From positions 1-27,578 of the forward strand of contig JAJDAB010000494.1 of the NCBI GenBank assembly GCA_029262095.1: a stretch of 27,578 nt of DNA, given 5' to 3'. The notes beneath the pieces were generated by a model, which saw only the letters and a list, made by a program, of their open reading frames with translations, was not told the origin of the DNA and ran no database searches. A program made the position numbers and the translations under genes. Of the stretch, positions 1 to 7,555 are shown piece after piece (the stretch's first letter is position 1; every line of letters starts with the position of its first letter). The DNA comes from Candidatus Hydrogenedentota bacterium. GTDB taxonomy: Bacteria; Hydrogenedentota; Hydrogenedentia; Hydrogenedentales; SLHB01.

Positions 1-534
1 CGAGACGGCCTCGTCATCCGGGTCGACTGCGATGTCCGTGATATGAAGCGGGTCCATATGGCGGATCGTGTGTTCGCCACTGGGCGCTCCGAAGATCACG
101 AACATGAGTTCACCGTCGGTGAGAATCTTCTTGGAACTCAGCCGCTGACCTCTAACCGACAAGATTTTCCGGTTCCGCTGAGCGGCCCAGAAATTGTCCA
201 GTATCTGGTTTACGTTCGGCTGTTCGGTCGTGTATGTGATCCCGGTTCCGACACCGAAGTCCGTGTAGAGCCGGACAATATGACGTGACACAGGGTCTTG
301 CTTCTCAAGGATTCGAGACCGCCGGATGTATTCACGGCGTAACGGCTCCGCCAGCCCAGTGCCGGTCGCGGATCCAATGGCGTTCCATCCGATGTCGTCT
401 TGCAGCAATACCGGGTCGATATACCCGGCCGCCTCTCGCAAGCCTTCGTAGGCGAGTTCGAGATTGTTGATCAGCTGCTCATGACGGACATCCTTGGAGC
501 GAAACACTTCGAGTATTCGATTGACAATCTCCAC
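1..534 (-). CDS. Phage portal protein, N-terminal part (runs off the window)
   Basis: The open frame enters from the left edge and reads leftward with no stop. I place the start at GTG 534, giving at least 178 residues; the frame is also open back to a TGA inside the terminase gene, so an upstream TTG start is possible. About a third of the way in is the segment HIVRLYTDFGVGTGITY, followed by a basic stretch and LTDGELMFVIFG. These resemble the N-terminal region of tailed-phage portal proteins, which form the dodecameric ring through which DNA enters the head. Position directly after the large terminase gene, the usual order, supports this. No strong ribosome site is visible; translation may be coupled to the terminase gene, which ends 46 bp upstream. 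Head-protein genes would follow outside the window. Confidence 0.75.
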   Translation of the reverse strand, partial: MEIVNRILEVFRSKDVRHEQLINNLELAYEGLREAAGYIDPVLLQDDIGWNAIGSATGTGLAEPLRREYIRRSRILEKQDPVSRHIVRLYTDFGVGTGITYTTEQPNVNQILDNFWAAQRNRKILSVRGQRLSSKKILTDGELMFVIFGAPSGEHTIRHMDPLHITDIAVDPDDEAVS

Positions 535-580
535 GCGCTCGGTTGTACGGGCGCGGAGACTGGATAAGTCAAGGATAAAA

Positions 581-1852
581 TTATACGAGTGGCCGCAGGA
601 GCTCGCCCGGCCCCGACAGCGATCCGAAGTCAATCGTCGTCACTTGGTCACCAGCCTCGATGCGATCGCGCAAGTGCGTGTACAGCGCGTAACGGCAACA
701 GTCAATCGCATGGTCCTTCGCCTTGACGGGATCATCGGTCGGATTCCCGTCCGCGTCCTCTTTCCACTTGTACGTCGACGCCTCGGTGTTCAGGTTGGAG
801 TTTTCATTCCGTGAGCGCAGTCTCAGGCCGTTCAACAACGTCAATCCTGCCGTAACCGCCTTGTCCGCGGCATAAACGTTGAATCCAGCAACGCGCAGCT
901 CTTCGGCGCGATCCGGCTCTGCGCTGTCCGCGTAGATTGGAGCCTGCTTCGAGATGCCTTGCTTGATCATCATGTCGATGAGGTCTTGATTCGTCAGACG
1001 CGACTCGTAGATTTCCTCTGTGAGCCACACGTCGGGCGCGTTGATATCACATCGGACCAAAGCCGTGGGGTTGTTGTAACCGAAGTCTAGGCCATAGACG
1101 ACCTGTTGCGAGGGCACTTCATCCGGCCATGCGTCCATGATGAGTGGCCGGCGCAGCACGAGGTTTCCGACGACGCCCCACTCCCCCAGTCCGTACACGC
1201 GCCAGAAGTACTCGTCTTCCTCCTTCATGGGGAGCACGACGTCCCGGATGTACTCTTCGTCCAGGAACCTGTTGTCATGAAATGTCGTGCGAACGAACTT
1301 GATTCGATCGCCAGCCTGGTCGGATAGCTTCTTGAGCCAATGATTGATGTCGATGGGGTTGAACGAGAGGATGATCTGCTTGTGGCCCGGCGTCTTGCCG
1401 CGAATACGCAGGTTCATCTGCATGTAATCTTTCCGCGTGAAGTCGGTCGCTTCTTCCATCCAGACCGTGGATAAACCCTCGATTGACTTAATCTTTTGCG
1501 GATCATCAAGGCCGTAACATCGGATGTACGATCCATTGGGCAGGTATGTCAGAGACAGCTCTGTGAGATTTCGCTTCCAGAGCGCGTCGACGCCGAATTG
1601 AGAGATGGTCGCGTTAAGCGCTGACCAGCATGTTGGCTTGAGCCACTTCCCGACTTTGCGGAATGCGCCGATGTGGTGGCCGGGTTCACGCATGCAGCGG
1701 AGCGTGACGTTCTGAGCGGCGGACCGCGATTTGCCTGACCCAGCGCCACCGCAGAGCATGAGCGTGCGAGTTTTATCTCCAAACAGCGGCCAATACGCGT
1801 CATTGACGACAGCGCGCAAGCGGGTCAAGTCTATAGGGATGGATTTCGACAC
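581..1852 (-). CDS. Terminase large subunit (PBSX type)
   Basis: A 423-residue packaging motor and nuclease that cuts concatemeric phage DNA and drives it through the portal. Residues 35-42 (GGAGSGKS) are the Walker A loop, W131-MEEA-T136 carries Walker B with catalytic glutamate at 133/134, and SFNP at 163-166 is the usual coupling motif. The C-terminal RNase H-like nuclease shows D256 in GLDFGYNNP, D309 in YADSAEPDR and D380/D384 in DHAIDCCRY, so both halves look intact. The length fits PBSX-type terminases. The start is GTG at 1852; no ATG is available between the preceding stop and this point, and no strong ribosome site is seen. The small subunit lies just upstream and the portal gene just downstream. 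Confidence 0.95.
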   Translation of the reverse strand: MSKSIPIDLTRLRAVVNDAYWPLFGDKTRTLMLCGGAGSGKSRSAAQNVTLRCMREPGHHIGAFRKVGKWLKPTCWSALNATISQFGVDALWKRNLTELSLTYLPNGSYIRCYGLDDPQKIKSIEGLSTVWMEEATDFTRKDYMQMNLRIRGKTPGHKQIILSFNPIDINHWLKKLSDQAGDRIKFVRTTFHDNRFLDEEYIRDVVLPMKEEDEYFWRVYGLGEWGVVGNLVLRRPLIMDAWPDEVPSQQVVYGLDFGYNNPTALVRCDINAPDVWLTEEIYESRLTNQDLIDMMIKQGISKQAPIYADSAEPDRAEELRVAGFNVYAADKAVTAGLTLLNGLRLRSRNENSNLNTEASTYKWKEDADGNPTDDPVKAKDHAIDCCRYALYTHLRDRIEAGDQVTTIDFGSLSGPGELLRPLV

Positions 1853-1904
1853 GATGAACCGTGTCGAATCGTGAATCAGGTCATGCTGGACGTGTCAATG
1901 CAGT

Positions 1905-2468
1905 TCACTTCGGGGAGTGGGTCACATCGACAACCGGGAAGTCATCTGGCAACTGCAGCTCATACTTGTGCGTGACGTTTATCTTATCGTTGAACAATCC
2001 CAAATGCCGGCCGAGCGCTTCCAGCGCCGCAGTCTTCGGGTGCAACTTGATCTCCGTGGTCTCGACTACCGTTTCGCCCTTGTCGCGCGTTTCTGTCTTA
2101 CACTTCACGGACAACACGCCTGCGGCCATGTCTTCGGTGAGCGTGTCGCTATCGATGATCTTAAGCCCGCCTGCCCCCCACTTCACGTAATCTCTCAAGT
2201 CAGTGAATGCGATTCGGGCGTACTCGTTAATAATGCGATCCTGCGTAACCTCAGTTCTGGCAGTGGCTTTGTCGAGATGTTTCTGAATCTCGGAAACAAT
2301 CTCTAGTTTTTGCAAGTTCTGTCCGCCAATGGTTGCTGCGGTCTTTTTTGAGTACCCGGCCTCAATCGCGGCTTGTGTCGCGTTGAAGCAAAGGATGTAG
2401 CATTCGACGAATCGCCGCTGCTTCGTAGTGAGTTTTTTTGTTGTAGTGGTCATGAATCCATTCTTCAC
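1905..2468 (-). CDS. Terminase small subunit (Terminase_2 / XtmA-like)
   Basis: A 187-residue DNA-recognition subunit of the packaging terminase. The N-terminus has the family signature LTTKQRRFVECYILCFNATQ followed by AAIEAGYSKKTAATIG, the helix-turn-helix region that binds the packaging site. The rest is the oligomerisation region and a charged tail. The start is GTG 2468, with GAGGAA 10 bases upstream inside the end of the preceding gene; ATG 2453 is an alternative that would remove five residues. It lies 8 bp after the HerA-like ATPase gene and 52 bp before the large terminase gene, so all three probably share one transcript. Confidence 0.9.
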   Translation of the reverse strand: MKNGFMTTTTKKLTTKQRRFVECYILCFNATQAAIEAGYSKKTAATIGGQNLQKLEIVSEIQKHLDKATARTEVTQDRIINEYARIAFTDLRDYVKWGAGGLKIIDSDTLTEDMAAGVLSVKCKTETRDKGETVVETTEIKLHPKTAALEALGRHLGLFNDKINVTHKYELQLPDDFPVVDVTHSPK

Positions 2469-2475
2469 AGCGAGT

Positions 2476-4176
2476 TCATTCCTCGAAAAACACGTCCGTC
2501 GCCTTCATCTCGCCACGCCCCTCAATAAGCTCAAGGGCGCGGAGTTTGCTCAAGGCGTTACCGAACCCGCCACCGCGCGGCTCATATTGCGATTCCGTTT
2601 CGGCGGCGATGGCCTCTTTGTCTAAAACATCTGGGTACACACCAAGCAATACGGTCAAGACCTCCCGCTCACACTTACTCAGTTCGTTCAGCCAATAAGC
2701 CTGAAGGTCCGTCCCGGTCGGCAGCGACTCAAGGTCGGCAACGTACGGCTCGGCTGCATCCGTCAACTTCAAATGGCCTGAGCCTTCGATGAGACCTTTT
2801 GAGCGCAACGACGACAGTGCATTACCAAACCCGCCGCCTTTCCATGAGTACCCGGTTAGCACGCCCAATGATCGCTTGTTCTTTCCATCCGGATAATGAA
2901 AGAGCGCGGCAAGAATCTTCCCTTCCGCCTTACTCGGCTTGTATTCACCATCGACAGGCGCAGGGATAGTCCCGCGCTTGGGCGCTGGGCGCGAGACGGC
3001 GCGGTCTGGTCGAACGGTGATAGCTTCCGCAGCCCTGAGCTTCGGCGCACGCGCTTCGATCTGCTCTTTCCCGGCGATCCAAGTGGCATCCCGCGCGATT
3101 CCTTCGGCCCGCTGCTGTATCTGGCGTAGTTGGTTTCCGTATTCCTGTTCGGCTGATTCCAATTCTCGCCGCATTTGACCGGTCGCCTTAGTAACTGCAC
3201 GGTCAATGACGTCTTGGTCAGGCGGCGCTGATTGTTTTTCGGCACGCTTCAACTTCATCCGAAGGTTATTGATTTCTAGACGCGCCGTATCAATGTCGTA
3301 GACCTCACCTTCCTTGGTGGCCATGTCGGCGAGTTCTTTCGCGACGGACTGAATCGCTTTGGACGGCTGTGGCACCTTCAATTGACCGCGCTCGCCGGAC
3401 TTCGGATGCGTTGTCTTGACTTTATCCGCGTGAAACCGAATCACGTCGGACGGGCGGTCAAATGCTGAGCCTATAGCGAACCACTCGCCCGGTTTCAATT
3501 GACCGAACACTCGGCGCTCTTGTTTCGTCATCCCGAACACGTCGCCGGCACGGGCGCGGTCCAAGTCCAGTGTTGTGCGCCCGATACAGACATTTCCGCA
3601 TTCCGCGGCAGCGTCTTTATGTAACTTAGAAAGACGTTGCGTCGCCAACACGGTACCCATACCGCGCTTTCGGCCACGAGACAGCAAACCGATTACGGCG
3701 TCCGTCGATTCAGCTTGCCCCGATGAACGCTCAGGACAGAATACGTGGGCCTCGTCAAGCATGATCATCAAGGGTCGCCACAATTTGCGCGGTAGTCCGA
3801 TGAGCGCCTCGCAGAAATACCGCACAAACTGGCGTTGCGGACCACGGTCGAGTTCGCTTATATCAATCACTGCCGATACATTGAGTTCAACGAGTCGCCG
3901 CGCCATAGATTTGGCATTCTTTGGATCCGCAGGAATCTCGCCATTCGGGCCGACGAGCACCATATCGTGCTTTTCTCGCAACGTAGCGAATTCGCCTTCC
4001 GGGTCGAGAACGATGATAGGAAGTTGTCCAGCGGCTTTCTCGCAGATCAAGCGAATCAACCAAGACTTGCCGCCACCGCTATTGGCTTGTAAGAGCATTC
4101 GTGTCCCCACGAGCGTCATGAGGTCCAGGGAGACGGTTCGCGATTCGGACTTGCCTACGCGTATCGCATCGCTCAT
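2476..4176 (-). CDS. HerA/DUF87-family ATPase with two C-terminal winged-helix repeats
   Basis: A 566-residue P-loop ATPase. ANSGGGKS (31-38) is the Walker A loop, PLMIMLDEAH (135-144) is Walker B, and VLATQRLSKL is a HerA/FtsK-type sensor segment. A charged, probably coiled linker spans about 290-400. The C-terminus holds two related units, about 412-475 and 497-562, each with the core GGGFGNALS, a leucine/arginine step and LIEG, read as duplicated winged-helix DNA-binding domains. HerA-type ATPases pump or remodel DNA as hexamers, usually with a nuclease. No dedicated nuclease is adjacent here; the terminase genes are. A packaging, segregation or host-takeover role is possible but unproven. 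The ATGA overlap with the preceding gene fixes the start. Confidence 0.85.
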   Translation of the reverse strand: MSDAIRVGKSESRTVSLDLMTLVGTRMLLQANSGGGKSWLIRLICEKAAGQLPIIVLDPEGEFATLREKHDMVLVGPNGEIPADPKNAKSMARRLVELNVSAVIDISELDRGPQRQFVRYFCEALIGLPRKLWRPLMIMLDEAHVFCPERSSGQAESTDAVIGLLSRGRKRGMGTVLATQRLSKLHKDAAAECGNVCIGRTTLDLDRARAGDVFGMTKQERRVFGQLKPGEWFAIGSAFDRPSDVIRFHADKVKTTHPKSGERGQLKVPQPSKAIQSVAKELADMATKEGEVYDIDTARLEINNLRMKLKRAEKQSAPPDQDVIDRAVTKATGQMRRELESAEQEYGNQLRQIQQRAEGIARDATWIAGKEQIEARAPKLRAAEAITVRPDRAVSRPAPKRGTIPAPVDGEYKPSKAEGKILAALFHYPDGKNKRSLGVLTGYSWKGGGFGNALSSLRSKGLIEGSGHLKLTDAAEPYVADLESLPTGTDLQAYWLNELSKCEREVLTVLLGVYPDVLDKEAIAAETESQYEPRGGGFGNALSKLRALELIEGRGEMKATDVFFEE

Positions 4177-4415
4177 GCGGATACCCTGCGTTTAAGCCCG
4201 TCCCGTTCAGCCGTCGCCGCTTCGAGTTGTTCGCGGAGATCGTCGCGTTCGGTCGCATGTCCTTCCAACGCCCGCGCTGTCACACGTAGCTTTATCTCTA
4301 GCCGTGCGTTCTGCTCTTCAAGTTCGGCGATTCGTCTATCAGATAGAATCGCTTCTTCTTCCTCTGGCGTAAATTCGCCTGGCTCTAATTCAGGACTGAC
4401 TGTGTGCTTTGCCAT
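4173..4415 (-). CDS. Small coiled-coil protein
   Basis: An 80-residue, highly charged protein that I do not recognise. After an acidic N-terminus (EFTPEEEEA) it has one long heptad-like region from about residue 27 to the end, rich in Glu, Arg and Leu, so it is probably a dimeric coiled coil. ATG 4415 is preferred: it overlaps the preceding stop as TGATG and has GGGAG seven bases upstream; a GTG lies one codon earlier. Its own stop overlaps the ATPase start as ATGA, so the two are translationally coupled, which hints at an accessory or adaptor for that ATPase. That link is inference from position only. Confidence 0.75.
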   Translation of the reverse strand: MAKHTVSPELEPGEFTPEEEEAILSDRRIAELEEQNARLEIKLRVTARALEGHATERDDLREQLEAATAERDGLKRRVSA

Positions 4416-4762
4416 CACTCCGCTCCCGTCATCGTCACGCAGGTTGGTAAGTGGTCGCCTTGGCCGTGCTTGTCTGTCTCAGCCGTGCAAGACAAACACT
4501 TGTATTTGCTATGAAATGGGCCATCGGCATAATGTCGCTGCAACTCCACGCGCAAGCGTTCCGCTTCGGTTACGCTATTGGACAGTTGAGATTCTAAGTT
4601 GTCACACATCGCCTCCAGGCGCAAAACGTCGGCTTTGGCGGCGTCGAGTTCTCTTAGCAAAATACCTATATCGGCCCAATGCACCTTACTTGTTGAGGTT
4701 TTCAATCCTTCGCGGTAAAACGCCAGCCGGTCCGTGCCCACCTGTCCCTGTTTATCACTCAT
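4415..4762 (-). CDS. Coiled-coil protein with C-terminal Cys/His zinc-knuckle-like motif
   Basis: A 115-residue protein of unknown function. Residues about 30-76 form a leucine-spaced amphipathic region, probably a coiled coil. Near the C-terminus C89, C92, H104 and C108 are spaced like a small treble zinc site. The start ATG 4762 overlaps the stop of the 45-residue gene upstream, and the stop overlaps the next start, so it sits in an unbroken coupled chain. Comparable small coiled-coil/zinc proteins are common fillers in phage operons. I cannot assign a partner. Confidence 0.7.
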   Translation of the reverse strand: MSDKQGQVGTDRLAFYREGLKTSTSKVHWADIGILLRELDAAKADVLRLEAMCDNLESQLSNSVTEAERLRVELQRHYADGPFHSKYKCLSCTAETDKHGQGDHLPTCVTMTGAE

Positions 4763-4896
4763 ATGAAATACCTCACGACTTCATGGGGCACGACGCCCGC
4801 TAAAAACCAGACGACGTTGTCTTGGCGAATAATGCTTCTTTCAATACGTCGGGTTCGCTCGATTCGGTGCCTGTTATCATCATATATGCTATTCAT
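4759..4896 (-). CDS. 45-residue basic protein joined to both neighbours by overlaps
   Basis: A short reading frame that would be missed by a 60-residue cutoff. It begins MNSIYDDNRHRIER and has a basic first half (arginine-rich, RIERTRRIERSIIR) and a hydrophobic second half (VVWFLAGVVPHEVVRYFI). Support is structural: its ATG overlaps the upstream stop as TGATG with GGAG seven bases before it, and its TGA overlaps the next ATG, exactly as in the rest of this operon. It fills what would otherwise be a 133-bp gap. The function is unknown; the hydrophobic tail could be a membrane-associated or packing helix. Confidence 0.65.
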   Translation of the reverse strand: MNSIYDDNRHRIERTRRIERSIIRQDNVVWFLAGVVPHEVVRYFI

Positions 4897-5699
4897 CACT
4901 GTTCTCCGTCTTCGCGAGTTCGGCCTTCGCTCGGTTCGGCTATGAGCGCGTCGGCGGCTTCGATAGTGGCTTTAATAATCGTTACCGCTTGTAGTAGTCC
5001 AAGCGCGAATCCATCGCAGCCGCCATGCTCGTTAAGATTAGCAATTAGGTTTGCGTCTGGTTGGAACTCAGCTACTTTGACGACTGACTCGCGCCAAACC
5101 TGTAAGCGTTTCTCCAACTCCGCAACCCGCGCCTCAAGTTCGCGTATCGTCGCGCGCAATTGCTTGTGCTCAGGATCACCGTAGATTTCCCACGCTTCCG
5201 CGAATGGCATCGTTAGGAATATTTCGCCTTCGTCTTTGAAACAGAGCGTACCATCGCCGCGAATATCTACGGCGGTTACGGCGTAGGCTTTTTCGAGCGC
5301 GCGTATCGTCGCGTCGCGCTGGGTGATGGTTTTCTCGTGTTCAGCTATTGTCGCCTCGTACCGTTCTTGTAAACTTGACACGCCTTGCTGAATTTCGTCT
5401 TTTGTTAGATCGCGCCAGTCTCCTGAATCGCAGCCGCTACCATCTACCTCGATGTTATATTTCTCTCGGAACCACTTGTGTACCCAATTCTGGAACTCAC
5501 CAATTGCGGTGTTTTCCTCAGCGGATTTGATACGAAGTTCAGCTATCGTCGTGTCGCGCTGGGCGATGGTTGATTCAAGATTGCCAATATGATTGTCGGC
5601 ACTCCTGATAAGTTTTGCTCCAGGCCCATTAATGATATCTTGAAACACCCTCACTGTGTGATTGTCGGTTGCTACCCAACCATATACTCTGCGTGACAT
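4896..5699 (-). CDS. Coiled-coil protein with internal repeats
   Basis: A 267-residue protein with no domain I can name. Three stretches share a TIA-x-RD-x-TI pattern (near residues 47, 117 and 125) followed by leucine-heptad segments, and another coil occurs around 178-205, so it is largely extended and probably oligomeric. At DNA level two of the stretches are near-identical (about 5305-5335 and 5545-5575), a sign of internal duplication. A compact part (about 145-175, FKDEGEIFLTMPFAEAW) lies between. ATG 5699 is chosen for its TGATG overlap and AAGGAG seven bases upstream; GTG 5702 is the alternative. The C-terminal tail (AEPSEGRTREDGEQ) resembles the tail of the preceding gene's product, so the two may share an ancestral end. 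Confidence 0.75.
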   Translation of the reverse strand: MSRRVYGWVATDNHTVRVFQDIINGPGAKLIRSADNHIGNLESTIAQRDTTIAELRIKSAEENTAIGEFQNWVHKWFREKYNIEVDGSGCDSGDWRDLTKDEIQQGVSSLQERYEATIAEHEKTITQRDATIRALEKAYAVTAVDIRGDGTLCFKDEGEIFLTMPFAEAWEIYGDPEHKQLRATIRELEARVAELEKRLQVWRESVVKVAEFQPDANLIANLNEHGGCDGFALGLLQAVTIIKATIEAADALIAEPSEGRTREDGEQ

Positions 5700-6199
5700 C
5701 ACCCTTCTCCTTCGCGCGGTTCGGCTGGCGTGTCTGCGAGCACGGCGTGGGCAATATCCGCAGCGTCAGCAGCATCGAGCCATTGCGCCTTGCTAAATCC
5801 GCATATTGTTGCGTCAGGCGACATGGCGTTAAAAGTGTCTAGGTAATCGCGAGATATAATGACAGCGTTATCTAGTAAGCCTTTCAATGCCTCTCGCAAC
5901 TCATCGATACAATCGCACGTGGCAATGATGCTGTGCGGGCCGTCGTGGGCGGCGGCGATGAACTTCGCATCTTTTACACCGTGCCTATGCGAATGCGTCA
6001 ACGCTATACGTTTGATTGGCAGACAACGTTCGTTGTGGTGATAACTTTTATCCGTCATGTGATTCGTTGTGTCGATAACCACATAGCTTTCTGGTGTATT
6101 GGGGTCGTTCTCTTGATGCTGCCAAGCCCAATCCCATGATTTCCCCGTCGAGGCCGCATGAATATCCCGCGCTATGGTCGTGTCGAAGTTATTTGGCAT
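5699..6199 (-). CDS. Hypothetical phage protein
   Basis: A 166-residue protein starting MPNNFDTTIARDIH that I do not recognise. It is mixed alpha/beta in appearance, with a His-rich middle (SYHHNERC, THSHRHG) that could bind a metal, and an alanine/aspartate-rich helix near the end (WLDAADAADIAHAVL). I choose ATG 6199, a modest 11-bp overlap with the preceding gene; a TTG at 6235 in the same frame would give 178 residues with a larger overlap. Neither has a clear ribosome site. The tail PAEPREGEG parallels the tail of the next gene's product. Confidence 0.6.
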   Translation of the reverse strand: MPNNFDTTIARDIHAASTGKSWDWAWQHQENDPNTPESYVVIDTTNHMTDKSYHHNERCLPIKRIALTHSHRHGVKDAKFIAAAHDGPHSIIATCDCIDELREALKGLLDNAVIISRDYLDTFNAMSPDATICGFSKAQWLDAADAADIAHAVLADTPAEPREGEG

Positions 6200-7106
6200 C
6201 GGGCGTAGCCAGTTTCCGTTGTGCTCGCTTAACAATATCTACGCGACCATTCAATACATCGAAAAGTAATCGTGTTTGTTTCTTGTATTGATTAACCATC
6301 GCCGCATCCCTCGCCGCATCCCACGCCGCATACCTCGCGGCACGTTCGGAATTTGCTACTGACTGAGGCAACCACTCACCCCACTGCTTAAAGAAAAACG
6401 CAACCTCCGCCTCAACACAAGCATCCCGAATCGAACGAACCCAATCCGGGTGCATCGGTTGAGCGCCTGGGCCGGACTCGCCACCGACGATTACCCAATC
6501 AATACCGTCCAGCCTACCACGTACATCGATTGGTCCAAGCAACGGCTCAAGGCTAAGGAATCGGACCGCAGCTGGTGTCGCCAACAAATGCGGCAACCGC
6601 TCATCTAGCGTCGCCTGATTCTCTGCCGACGTTCCTAGCCACACGTTGGGGAGTGGCCACGGTCCTACCGACTCAGTGTAATCATGGAAATTCCGAAAGC
6701 AGCGCGTCATCCGTAAATGAGCACCGGCAGCCCATTCCGTAATACGTTCTGGACGCTTCGTGAGAACTTGGTATGTGTGATGATGAGCCTGCGCCATCAC
6801 CGCAAATACTTTGTCGATGTATTCATCCGGCACCGACTCATGAAATAAATCACTCATCGAATTCACAAAAACCATGCGCGGCTTCCGCCAACTCAAAGGC
6901 TTCAACAAAGCCGACTCAACCAAGTTCACCTGCCCCGTCCAACGCCCGTTATCATCGACAGTACCCGCGTACTGCGGCGTTGATGGATTCTTCGACAAAC
7001 GCTTCGCCATCCGCTCGGCATAACAGTGCTGACAACCCGGCGAAACACGCGTGCAGCCTACGACCGGATTCCACGTTTCATCCGTCCATTCGATACCTGT
7101 GCTCAT
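6189..7106 (-). CDS. Phage Gp37/Gp68 family protein (DUF5131), cysteine-motif protein
   Basis: A 305-residue member of the phage Gp37/Gp68 family. The N-terminus reads MSTGIEWTDETWNPVVGC, and C18, C25 and C28 form C-x6-C-x2-C, a radical-SAM-like cysteine cluster followed by YAERM. Later family signatures are present: FVNSMSDLFHE, VLTKRPER, NVWLGTSAEN, FLSLEPLLG, WVIVGGESG and FFFKQWGEW. The biochemical role is not established; the cysteines suggest an iron-sulfur centre. The start at 7106 is fixed by the conserved N-terminus and an ATGA overlap with rusA; the frame is open further upstream, but that part is only antisense to rusA. The C-terminus carries a short Ala-repeat segment (AARYAAWDAARDAA). 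Confidence 0.9.
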   Translation of the reverse strand: MSTGIEWTDETWNPVVGCTRVSPGCQHCYAERMAKRLSKNPSTPQYAGTVDDNGRWTGQVNLVESALLKPLSWRKPRMVFVNSMSDLFHESVPDEYIDKVFAVMAQAHHHTYQVLTKRPERITEWAAGAHLRMTRCFRNFHDYTESVGPWPLPNVWLGTSAENQATLDERLPHLLATPAAVRFLSLEPLLGPIDVRGRLDGIDWVIVGGESGPGAQPMHPDWVRSIRDACVEAEVAFFFKQWGEWLPQSVANSERAARYAAWDAARDAAMVNQYKKQTRLLFDVLNGRVDIVKRAQRKLATPDAK

Positions 7107-7555
7107 GCCGCATCCTCCAAGACTTCGATCCGAATCACTGCACCGGGACGACCATCGTCGGTGTAGACCTTGCGAATAGGTCCGTCGCAAAGTTGCGCGT
7201 CGTCGCGCCAAATACCTGCATCCGTGAGCGCGTCCTCTGTGGACCGGAGTAGCTTCGTGCGGTCCGGCTTTTTTGTGTGCCACTTCGGCGCGTTTGGCTT
7301 GAGTTCGCCCGCTCGCTTGCCGGTGCGATAGTGATACTTCGGTCGCGGCATGTAGAACGTGACTTCGACGCGTAGCGCGCCTGTGAGCGTCGGTCCGTCG
7401 TATTGGTTTCGCGCCTGGATTACGACGGCCTGTCGCCATTCCTTGTTGGTCTTACAGTCGTCCACAATGTTGACGCGGCCCTTTACGATGAAGCCACGTT
7501 TTGATCCACCGGGTTTTGGGACGCCGAGGATGTGTAGGGTGATTGGGTTAGGCAT
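7103..7555 (-). CDS. rusA: RusA-family Holliday junction resolvase
   Basis: A 150-residue endonuclease of the RusA family, which resolves four-way junctions during phage recombination and before packaging. The family core is seen as KPDRTKLLRSTEDAL (96-110) and WRDDAQL (116-122), supplying D98, D108 and D118/D119. The second aspartate of the classic PD-x-DN motif is Thr here (PDRTKL), as I recall in other phage members, so activity is likely but not certain. ATG 7555 gives a normal N-terminus (MPNPITLHILGVPKPGGSKR) and an 8-bp overlap with the methyltransferase gene. It belongs with the recombination genes at 11703-13627. Confidence 0.88.
   Translation of the reverse strand: MPNPITLHILGVPKPGGSKRGFIVKGRVNIVDDCKTNKEWRQAVVIQARNQYDGPTLTGALRVEVTFYMPRPKYHYRTGKRAGELKPNAPKWHTKKPDRTKLLRSTEDALTDAGIWRDDAQLCDGPIRKVYTDDGRPGAVIRIEVLEDAA

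Noticed and set aside
7107..7439. 111-residue N-terminal extension of the Gp37/Gp68 frame
   Set aside because: The family's conserved N-terminus begins at 7106 with an ATGA overlap. The extension is Arg-rich antisense-free overlap with rusA in another frame.
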